A program made the position numbers and the translations under genes. 13,274 nt of DNA from an uncultured bacterium (GTDB lineage Bacteria > Gemmatimonadota > Gemmatimonadetes > Longimicrobiales > RSA9). Location of the stretch: contig CALBZE010000021.1 of assembly GCA_937889645.1 (NCBI GenBank), positions 1 through 13,274 of the forward strand. Reading direction: 5' to 3'. Position 1 is the stretch's first letter, and the number at the start of each line of letters is the position of its first letter. The notes under the pieces are model-generated. The model was not told the origin of the DNA. It saw nothing but the letters and a program-made list of their open reading frames with translations, and did not search any database. This document shows, one piece after another, positions 5,926-11,959 of the stretch.

Positions 5926-7242
5926 TTGTTTCGGGACGTCGGAGTGGTCGGTAGCGGCCCGGCGGGTCTGGCCGCCGCGTGGGCGCTGGCGAGTGCGGGC
6001 GTGCGCGTCACGCTGTACGACCGCCGCGCGGAGCCGGGCGGCTTGCTGCGCACGGACGAGCTCGACGGCGCGCGCGCGGATGTGGCGGTCCAACTCCTGG
6101 GCGGGCACTACACGGAGACGATCGCGCTGGCGCGCGCGGCCGGCGCGGGAGACCTCCTGGTTCGCGCGCCCGGCCGGGACGCGCTCTGGCGGGGCGGGCG
6201 GGCACATACGCTGACGTACGGCTCCGTGTCGAGCATGGCGGCATCGACCGCGTTGCCGACGGGGCTGAAGCTCCGGCTCGCCGCGCGCTACATCCCATAC
6301 CTTCGCCGGCACGGGGCGCTTCTCGATGCGAACGCGCCGGTCGCCGGGGCGGAGCTGGACGTCGAGTCGATCGCGGAATGGGGCCGCCGGGAACTGGGCG
6401 ACGATTTCGTCGAGTTCCTCGTATACCCGCAGCTGGCGTCGTATTACGCGACGACGCCGGAACGGGCGTCGGCGCCGTTCTACCACGCCCTCGCTCGCGT
6501 CGGGTTGGACCTGTCGCTCTACGCCGTGCGGGGCGGGGCGGCGGAGCTGGCGCGTGCGGTCGGGCGCGCGCTCGAGGCGCGCGGGGCGAGGTTCGCCGGG
6601 GAGGTCGACGTGCGCGCGGTCCGGCCGGGGCCGGGCGGCGTGGAGGTGACGTGGGACAACGGCGGCGCGCTGCACGAGGCCGTCGTGATCGCTGTGCCGC
6701 CCCGAACGGCGGCCACGATCACCGGGCTGGACGGGCCGATTCAAAATTGGTTCGACGGGGTGCGGGAGCACCCCGCCGCATCGGTCGCGCTCGTCGTCGA
6801 GGGGTCGATCGCCGCCGACTTCTTCGGGCTCTCGGTCCCTCGCGTCGAGGCGCCCGGCGATGCGCTCGCGGCCGCATGCATCCAGGGGCGCAAAGGAGCC
6901 GGGCTCGACAGGGATGGGAAGAGCGTCATCGTGGCGTACCCGTCGCCGTCGGCCATGCCCCGGATCCTGGAGGTCGGGCCCGAGGAAGCATTGGCCACGA
7001 TACTACCGGCGATCGAGCACGTGCTCCCGGAAGTCGCCGGCCGGATCGCCCGCGCTCGGGTCTATCGTTTCCCGGACGCGGGCGTCGCATTCTACCCCGG
7101 CTACCTAAGACACCTCGCCGCTTTCGACGCCGACTGGCTCCCCTCCCGTCTCGCCCTCGCCGGCGACTACCTCGTCGCTCCCACGGTCGAGGGGGCCGTG
7201 CGCAGCGGGCTGGCCGCCGCCCGTCGGCTGCTCGGCGGCTGA
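5926..7242 (+). CDS. FAD-dependent oxidoreductase, protoporphyrinogen-oxidase-like amine oxidase family
   Basis: The product is about 438 aa. It opens with a Rossmann FAD motif, VGVVGSGPAGLAAAWALASA (GxGxxG), an acidic Asp32 at the end of the second strand in VTLYDRRAEPGG, and the GG-x3-R that closes the dinucleotide fold. The C-terminus carries RLALAGDYLVAPTVEGAVRS, the second flavin-contacting motif of HemY/phytoene-desaturase relatives. The middle is divergent, so the substrate is not fixed: porphyrin, carotenoid or sugar precursors are all possible. The start is uncertain. TTG 5926 has GGAGG (5911-5915) 10 nt upstream; TTG 5917 and GTG 5908 are alternatives. It is adjacent to the lipoprotein gene, and its 3' end overlaps a convergent gene by 138 bp. 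Confidence 0.88.
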   Translation: MFRDVGVVGSGPAGLAAAWALASAGVRVTLYDRRAEPGGLLRTDELDGARADVAVQLLGGHYTETIALARAAGAGDLLVRAPGRDALWRGGRAHTLTYGSVSSMAASTALPTGLKLRLAARYIPYLRRHGALLDANAPVAGAELDVESIAEWGRRELGDDFVEFLVYPQLASYYATTPERASAPFYHALARVGLDLSLYAVRGGAAELARAVGRALEARGARFAGEVDVRAVRPGPGGVEVTWDNGGALHEAVVIAVPPRTAATITGLDGPIQNWFDGVREHPAASVALVVEGSIAADFFGLSVPRVEAPGDALAAACIQGRKGAGLDRDGKSVIVAYPSPSAMPRILEVGPEEALATILPAIEHVLPEVAGRIARARVYRFPDAGVAFYPGYLRHLAAFDADWLPSRLALAGDYLVAPTVEGAVRSGLAAARRLLGG

Positions 7243-8418
7243 ACGCCGCGCCGGGCGTTCGCGCACGACGACCGTCGCGACGATCTTGTCGTGGATCGCC
7301 TGGCGGTTGCGGTCCCAGAAGATCTGGGCGAAGCCGAGGAGCCCGGTGGCGAGCGAAGCCGAGTATCCGCCGAAGCGCTCGAAGCACTGCCAGGCCGTGA
7401 GCGGCTGGCCGTCGAGGCGGATCACGCGGATCCCGAACAACCGCTTCCCGGGCGTGTAGCCGCGCCACGCCACGGTGAATCCGGTGAAGTAGAGCGCTAG
7501 CCACCCCAGGCCGAGCCCCAGGTCTTCGGTGATGGCGGCGCGGAGCACTGCGACGACGCTGCCTCGCCGCTTCTCGAGATCCGCCGTCCGTTTCTCCAGC
7601 CGCTCGACTTCGTTCTGGAGCCTCCGGTTGCGCCGTTCGATCGCCTCGATTCGGTCGGCCGCGAGGACTTCGGCCAGTGTCGGTCGGATCCTGGCCGCGC
7701 CGGCGCTGTCGCCAGCCGCGAGCGCGGCGGCGTAGGCGAGGGCGAGGGAGTCGGCGTCGGGGGCCGCGGCCGTTTCCGGGACCGCGGAGTCGGGCGGTGC
7801 GATGGCGAGGAGCGCGCGCCGCAAGGCGTCGACCGCGACGGGGTTCAGTGGTGCCCCGTCCGCCGTGGCCTCGGTGAGGGCGTCGCTGAGGGCCCGCGCT
7901 TCGTCGGCCTTGAGGCCGTTCGCGACCAGGCGGTCGCGGACCCTCGCGGCGTGGACGTCCGCTTCCTCGGGCGTCGTCGCATTGAACAGAGCCCGCGCCT
8001 CCGCCATGGTGAGGCCGGCGGCAACCAGCGGCAGCTCGAGCGTGGCGCGTCGGGCCGCCGAGTCCACGGAGACGCCATCCTTGTCGCGATCCGCCCCGAT
8101 CATGCCGAAAGTGACGACACAGACGGCGAAGGTGAAGATCGCGAGCATGCTGCGCAGCGACACGCCGACCATGCGCATGAACCACCCCGCATTCGGCTCG
8201 GCGCGTCGCGTGATGTGATAGACGAGGAAGGCGGCGAGTGCGGCGAAGAAGACGCTGCGAGCCTGCCAGGTCCCCGCGATGATCGCGCAGAACAGGAGGT
8301 CGAGCAGGATCGCGGCGGCGCGCCGCCAGGGGCGGGCGAGCGCGACGCCCAGCAGATCCGGGGCCACGGCGAACGCGGCGGGCGTGATGATGTCGCGCGG
8401 ATTGGGTTCGGTCGGCAT
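7105..8418 (-). CDS. RDD-family membrane protein with large soluble insert
   Basis: The 437-aa protein has three hydrophobic helices near its N-terminus (about 34-49, 55-69, 90-108), with the RDD-type ARPWRRAAAILLD in the first. A soluble insert of about 175 residues follows, with Ala-rich helices and a charged coiled coil (AIERRNRRLQNEVERLEKRT). The C-terminal part resumes the domain with DLGLGLGWLALYFTGFTVAW, GYTPGKRLFGIRVIRLDGQP and AIHDKIVATVVV. RDD proteins sit in the inner membrane; some are linked to ion transport, most are uncharacterised. The ATG at 8418 is preferred because a longer start at 8502 would lie inside a hairpin. The last 45 or so residues are Gly/Glu-rich and come from DNA that is antisense to the FAD gene. 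Confidence 0.85.
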   Translation of the reverse strand: MPTEPNPRDIITPAAFAVAPDLLGVALARPWRRAAAILLDLLFCAIIAGTWQARSVFFAALAAFLVYHITRRAEPNAGWFMRMVGVSLRSMLAIFTFAVCVVTFGMIGADRDKDGVSVDSAARRATLELPLVAAGLTMAEARALFNATTPEEADVHAARVRDRLVANGLKADEARALSDALTEATADGAPLNPVAVDALRRALLAIAPPDSAVPETAAAPDADSLALAYAAALAAGDSAGAARIRPTLAEVLAADRIEAIERRNRRLQNEVERLEKRTADLEKRRGSVVAVLRAAITEDLGLGLGWLALYFTGFTVAWRGYTPGKRLFGIRVIRLDGQPLTAWQCFERFGGYSASLATGLLGFAQIFWDRNRQAIHDKIVATVVVRERPARRSAAEQPTGGGQPAAHGPLDRGSDEVVAGEGETGGEPVGVESGEVS

Positions 8419-8467
8419 CGGCGCTCGAGTTCGGAGCAAGTCGTCGACGGGCTCTCGATTGGAGAAA

Positions 8468-8518
8468 CTAGCGGCCACGGCGAATGCGGGGAAGGTCCGC
8501 ATCCGCCACGGCCGCTAG
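8468..8518 (-). terminator. Large hairpin ending the sigma/anti-sigma/PDZ operon
   Basis: The arms at 8468-8489 and 8497-8518 are complementary at 19 of 22 positions around a 7-nt loop. Read on the - strand the stem is followed by TTTCTCC, a short and imperfect T-tract. It lies 30 bp past the PDZ gene stop and 50 bp before the RDD gene start. A second small hairpin (CCGGCA/TGCCGG, 8531-8546) sits right at the PDZ stop codon. Confidence 0.65.
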
Positions 8519-8547
8519 CACCGATGCGCACCGGCAGGGATGCCGGC

Positions 8548-9588
8548 TCAATCCTGGTTGCGGTAAACCAGGCGCTCTTGTTTCCCCTTACGCACGATCG
8601 AAAGCGTCACCGGCTCTCGCCCCGCGTTCGCGATGGCCGCGCGCAGGTCGACGATCCGGCGGATCGCGCTGCCGTTCGCCGCGACGACCACGTCTCCGGG
8701 CTGCAGCCCGGCGTTGGCACCGGGCGACTCGGGTGCCACGCGGAGCACGAGCAGGCCCGCGTCCGCGCCCCGGAAGTATTCGGCGAGCTGCGGGTCCAGC
8801 TCCGTGAACTCGACGCCGGCGATCGCATACTGACCGACGTGCACGACGACCGGGAATCCATCCGGCATCGCCGGCGGAGCGACGGTGATCCAGCCCAAAT
8901 CGGGCGACACCTGGCGCAGCGTGGCGCGGGGCGCCTCCCGGGCAACCCAACCCTGCCCCTCGGGCCGTTCCACGTACACGCGGAGCATCCTGCTCCGGAG
9001 GCTGTCCAGCCGTCTGAACTCGCGCTCGTTCATTCGCTTGAGCAAGCTGTCGAAGTGGACCTGGGCCGATCGCATGTCGGCGACCAGCTCCTCGAACAGC
9101 GAGTCCGCGGCGAACGCCCTGATCTCCAGCGAATCACCGTTCCGGTGGAAGATCTGCAGCTGGCCCGGACTGAACGCCGGCGGGATGACGGCGACCTGAC
9201 CCGGCCCCGCCAGGGGCACCGCCTCGACGCACATTTGCGACATCGGCACCACGTCGACATCCCGGACTTCGTCGCCGCGGCGGAGCCGCACGCGGACGGC
9301 GACGCCGGGGCGCCAGTTCGCCCTCAGTTCCTGCAGCTTCGTGCCGGTCACCGTTTGTCCATCGATGGCGACCACCCGGTCGGCGGGCCGGATCCCGGCG
9401 CGGTCCGCGGGCGAGCCCGGCCGGACACGCGCGACGAGCAGCGAGTCGTGCGGCTCGAACGCGATCCCGAGCTGCGCGCACCGCTGGAACTGATAGACGG
9501 TGATCGGCTCCTGGGCCGACGCGCTCCGCGGCAACGCGGCCGCGAGCGGCACGAGGAGCATCCCGGAAACGACCAATGACTTCATCAT
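8548..9588 (-). CDS. Exported protein with two PDZ domains
   Basis: The 346-aa product starts MMKSLVVSGMLLVPLAAALP, a signal peptide ending at about ASA before QEP, so it is periplasmic or secreted. A PDZ domain at about 35-105 (LGIAFEPHDSLLVARVRPGS, ADRAGIRPADRVVAIDGQTV) and another at about 255-340 (GLLVLRVAPESPGANAGLQP, GDVVVAANGSAIRRIVDLRA) flank a central region. That region contains a charged helix (FEELVADMRSAQVHFDSLLK) that may be a coiled coil. No serine-protease triad or HExxH is present, so it is a binding protein, not an active DegP/RseP-type protease. It is third in the operon, 23 bp after the anti-sigma gene, so it may sense misfolded or unprocessed envelope proteins and feed into the sigma circuit. 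That role is inferred. Confidence 0.9.
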   Translation of the reverse strand: MMKSLVVSGMLLVPLAAALPRSASAQEPITVYQFQRCAQLGIAFEPHDSLLVARVRPGSPADRAGIRPADRVVAIDGQTVTGTKLQELRANWRPGVAVRVRLRRGDEVRDVDVVPMSQMCVEAVPLAGPGQVAVIPPAFSPGQLQIFHRNGDSLEIRAFAADSLFEELVADMRSAQVHFDSLLKRMNEREFRRLDSLRSRMLRVYVERPEGQGWVAREAPRATLRQVSPDLGWITVAPPAMPDGFPVVVHVGQYAIAGVEFTELDPQLAEYFRGADAGLLVLRVAPESPGANAGLQPGDVVVAANGSAIRRIVDLRAAIANAGREPVTLSIVRKGKQERLVYRNQD

Positions 9589-9611
9589 ACGTCGCCTGTA
9601 TTTCGGCTCGA

Positions 9612-10274
9612 TCAATACCAACTGCCGTCGGCGGTCCGCACGAGCTGCCTCATGGTGGCTTCCCGCTGCGCCAGCGCCGTCAGGTGATAGCCGTTGATCA
9701 CCGGATCGGCCGGCGCCTCCTGCAGCGCGCGACCGGTGGTGAGGACGATGTTCTCGAGCGCGGCGAGGCGCGCGATCGGGTCGACGCCCGCCCCGGTGCC
9801 GGCGAGCTCGGTGTACTGGGCGAGCGCCGCGCGATAGTTCTGTTCCGCCGCCGCGAGAACGCGCGCCGCTTGCTCGATATCGTTCACCGGCTCGATCCTC
9901 GGCAGCGTCACGGGCTCTTCCAGACCGGCCATTGCGCCGGGCGAGTCGAGCTCGCCTCGCGCCATGAAGCCGGCCGCGCCGCCCGCGAAGAAGATCAGCA
10001 CCGCCGCCGCGGCGCGCATGGCCGGGATGGCAAAGCGCCGCGTCCGCGGAACGGACCGCATCAGTCCTTCCTGCCGCAACCGATCCGCGAGGGCCGGCCA
10101 CGCGTCGGCCGGCGGAGGGAAGAGGTCCGGCAGATCCCCGAGCGCCGCCGTCTGGGCGATCAGCTCGTCTAACTCCCGGCGGCACTCGGCGCAAACCTCC
10201 AGGTGCTCGGCCTCCGCCGCCGTCGGCGGTTCGTCCACCAGCCTGGCCAGGGTTTCCCGACTCAGATGCGCCAT
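9612..10274 (-). CDS. Zinc-finger anti-sigma factor, single-pass membrane protein
   Basis: The 220-aa protein has the ZAS motif H-x3-C-x2-C (His24, Cys28, Cys31 in HLEVCAECRREL) in a short cytoplasmic domain. A membrane helix lies at about 83-104 (AAAAVLIFFAGGAAGFM), and a C-terminal part of about 115 residues should be periplasmic. That part is helical (QAARVLAAAEQNYRAALAQY; ALENIVLTTGRALQEAP). It overlaps the sigma gene by 13 bp, the usual arrangement for coupled synthesis of a sigma factor and its inhibitor. GGAGGAG (10279-10285) lies 4 nt before the start. The adjacent PDZ protein is a candidate regulator of its periplasmic domain. Confidence 0.92.
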   Translation of the reverse strand: MAHLSRETLARLVDEPPTAAEAEHLEVCAECRRELDELIAQTAALGDLPDLFPPPADAWPALADRLRQEGLMRSVPRTRRFAIPAMRAAAAVLIFFAGGAAGFMARGELDSPGAMAGLEEPVTLPRIEPVNDIEQAARVLAAAEQNYRAALAQYTELAGTGAGVDPIARLAALENIVLTTGRALQEAPADPVINGYHLTALAQREATMRQLVRTADGSWY

Positions 10275-10816
10275 GCTTCTCCTCCATACGCGGCAGCGGG
10301 CGTCTCCATGAGCAGCTCTCGCATCCGGGCCCGCGCCTTGAACAACTGACTCTTCGACGTGCCCACGTTGACGCCGAGGACCTCGGCGATTTCCTCGTGC
10401 GTGTATCCTTCGACGTCGTGCAGCACGAGCACGCGCCGCATCCCTTCCGGGAGCCGTTTCAGCGCGTTCTCGAGGCGGAGCCGCAGGACCGTGCGGCCGC
10501 CGCTCTCCCGCACCGGGATCTCCACCTCGAGCGGCTCCTCGTGCCTCGTGTGCCGATCCCGCGACCGCCTCCCCTGGAGCGCCGCGTTCACCGCGATCCG
10601 GTGCAGCCACGTCGAGAACTTCGCGTCACCGCGGAAGGTCGAGAGCGAACGGATCGCCTGGACCCACGCTTCCTGGGCCCAGTCCTCCGCCAGAGCATCG
10701 TCGCCCGCGAGGCGACGGACCACGGCGTAGACACGCGGTGCGTGCCGGTCGTAGAGGGCGCGGATCGCGGCTTCGTCGCCTGCACGCGCGCGTCGGATCA
10801 GCTCGGATTCGGTCAT
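10262..10816 (-). CDS. ECF RNA polymerase sigma factor
   Basis: The 184-aa length and layout are those of an ECF sigma factor. Region 2 (about 15-85) has ALYDRHAPRVYAVVRRLAGD, DWAQEAWVQAIRSLSTFRG and FSTWLHRIAVNAAL. Region 4 (about 115-170) has ALKRLPEGMRRVLVLHDVEG and YTHEEIAEVLGVNVGTSKSQ, the -35-binding helix-turn-helix. It is the first gene of a three-gene operon with its anti-sigma factor and a PDZ protein. The start ATG 10816 has only a modest GGA as ribosome binding site, and complementary leader segments could cover it. It probably responds to envelope or redox stress and may activate its own operon. Its promoter targets are not readable here. Confidence 0.95.
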   Translation of the reverse strand: MTESELIRRARAGDEAAIRALYDRHAPRVYAVVRRLAGDDALAEDWAQEAWVQAIRSLSTFRGDAKFSTWLHRIAVNAALQGRRSRDRHTRHEEPLEVEIPVRESGGRTVLRLRLENALKRLPEGMRRVLVLHDVEGYTHEEIAEVLGVNVGTSKSQLFKARARMRELLMETPAAAYGGEAWRI

Positions 10817-10870
10817 GACTCATCCACGGTGCACCCTTTGGGATGCCGCCGTGGTGCGAAAGGGTTGCCT
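10817..10870 (-). promoter_or_regulatory. Leader of the sigma operon with interleaved complementary segments
   Basis: In the - strand transcript, ACCCUUU (10865-10859) can pair with AAAGGGU (10839-10833). CCACGG (10854-10849) can pair with CCGUGG (10829-10824). The two pairs interleave, so they form a pseudoknot or exclude each other. CCGUGG contains the GGA that serves the start codon at 10816, so the second pairing would hide it. Confidence 0.4.
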
Positions 10871-11116
10871 GCGCGACGGGGAGAGGGTTTGCCCGGCCGC
10901 GAACCTGCCATGGCCGAGCCGGTCGGTCCCCGAGCCGACATCTGGCGAAGTCGTTCCCCGGCGGGCACTTGGCGATCATGATGACATCCGGCGACGTCTC
11001 GGGCAATGACGTCGACGGCGGCGCGGTCGGGGCGACGCCCCACGCGTTCCCGGCCGTGACGGGGTCTGGCACCGCGCTTGCGCCAGGTCGGGTGGCGTGA
11101 TTCCAAGGAGCAAGGT
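10871..11116. other. Intergenic region between divergent genes, with a duplicated 16-bp dyad site
   Basis: Together with the leader this forms a 300-bp gene-free stretch between the sigma operon and the gene at 11117. It contains GACATCTGGCGAAGTC (10937-10952) and GACATCCGGCGACGTC (10983-10998), identical at 14 of 16 positions and each imperfectly palindromic. It also contains the palindrome ATCATGAT (10975-10982) and two similar C-rich elements on the - strand, GGCAAACCCTC (10893-10883) and GGCAACCCTTT (10869-10859). No promoter stands out on the + strand. Short open frames here show no recognisable protein. Confidence 0.55.
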
Positions 11117-11533
11117 ATGGAGCCGCGGAACCTGGACTTCGGCATCGAGTTGACTTCGGACCAGTGGGCGGAGCTGGGACGCGCCGCGGACGCGCTCGGC
11201 GCGGAAGAAGCGGGGTTCTCGTGGGACGAAGACCGGTTCGACGAGATCCGGGTGCTGCTGCGCGACGAAGATGCGCCCAACCTCCTGCGCGACTGGGTGA
11301 GCACGGAGGGGACGTATGGCGCCACGGAAGTCGAGGTGGCGCAGTTCCGGTTCAACGGCGGGCGGCCGTTCGCCGAGCTGGAGATCCCGGATTCGGCGAG
11401 GCCGCCGGTCGTGTCCGAGGACGAAGAGCGCGCGATGGAGCGAGAGCTGGAGGAGTGGGTTCGTGGCAAGTGGCAGGAACTCATGCGCAGCTCGGGGATG
11501 CACTTCGACCGCGGACATCTGCCGCAGGGATGA
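11117..11533 (+). CDS. Hypothetical acidic protein
   Basis: The 138-aa product is strongly acidic (many Glu/Asp; SWDEDRFDEIRVLLRDEDAP). It has a helix-rich C-terminal half (VSEDEERAMERELEEWVRGK) and no signal peptide, membrane helix or Cys. I do not recognise a family. AAGGAG at 11105-11110, 6 nt before ATG 11117, decides the start over an earlier possible start at 11078. It is followed after 3 bp by another small gene, so the two form an operon. The acidic composition would fit a small partner or inhibitor protein, but nothing specific supports this. Confidence 0.75.
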   Translation: MEPRNLDFGIELTSDQWAELGRAADALGAEEAGFSWDEDRFDEIRVLLRDEDAPNLLRDWVSTEGTYGATEVEVAQFRFNGGRPFAELEIPDSARPPVVSEDEERAMERELEEWVRGKWQELMRSSGMHFDRGHLPQG

Positions 11534-11536
11534 CCC

Positions 11537-11836
11537 ATGTCGGGGAGACCTTTGAGCCGCGGAATCTGGAGGCACATCCGCGCGGACGGGTGCGAGTGGG
11601 AGGTGCGGGCGTCGGTGCGTGAAGACCGGCGTGCCGAGGACGGTGGCGCGGGGGAGGATGTGCTGGAGTTCCGGTGCGTGGATGCGATCCGCCCCGCGCG
11701 TCGCGTGGCGGTGCCGTCCGGCGCGCTCTCGCGCATGGGCGACGCGGAGCTGCTGGCCGCCTACCGCAAGGCGCTCCCGATCGGCGGCGATCACTACGGG
11801 AGGCCGGGGAAGGTGATGGAGGACGTCGGCATGTAG
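11537..11836 (+). CDS. Hypothetical small protein
   Basis: The 99-aa product contains a probable small beta domain (IWRHIRADGCEWEVRASVRE, then VLEFRCVDAIRPARRVAVPS) followed by a helix and loop (LLAAYRKALPIGGDHYGRPG). I do not recognise a family. The start lies 3 bp after the previous stop codon, with only a weak GGGA upstream, so translation is probably coupled to the 138-aa gene. A hairpin without a T-tract follows at 11849-11879. Confidence 0.72.
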   Translation: MSGRPLSRGIWRHIRADGCEWEVRASVREDRRAEDGGAGEDVLEFRCVDAIRPARRVAVPSGALSRMGDAELLAAYRKALPIGGDHYGRPGKVMEDVGM

Positions 11837-11848
11837 GAGCGGGGCCGA

Positions 11849-11879
11849 GCCGCGCCGCCGCCCGTTCGGCGGACGCGGC
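11849..11879 (+). terminator. Possible terminator hairpin without T-tract
   Basis: GCCGCGCCGCC (11849-11859) pairs with GGCGG-A-CGCGGC (11868-11879), an 11-bp stem with one bulged A and an 8-nt loop. It lies 12 bp past the stop codon of the 99-aa gene and before the next promoter. The missing T-run makes the terminator call uncertain. Confidence 0.35.
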
Positions 11880-11893
11880 CGGCCGGCGACCCG

Positions 11894-11921
11894 TGGACAC
11901 GGGCGACGAACCGCGTAGATT
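11894..11921 (+). promoter_or_regulatory. Candidate sigma-70 promoter of the threonine synthase gene
   Basis: TGGACA (11894-11899) matches TTGACA at 5 of 6 positions. A 16-bp spacer separates it from TAGATT (11916-11921), which matches TATAAT at 4 of 6. The start codon is 38 bp downstream of the -10, a normal leader length. This is the best promoter candidate I see in the window. Confidence 0.5.
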
Positions 11922-11959
11922 CCCACCGTCGCAGAAACCCCTGACGGCACGGTACCCCG

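Noticed and set aside
5979..7400. 473-codon + strand open frame in another phase of the FAD gene
   Set aside because: The other phase has the FAD motifs at both ends; this one is Arg/Gly-rich without motifs.
7951..9579. 542-codon + strand open frame
   Set aside because: Antisense to the RDD and PDZ genes, both of which have clear domains; its product is His/Arg/Asp-rich as expected for antisense of GC-rich genes.
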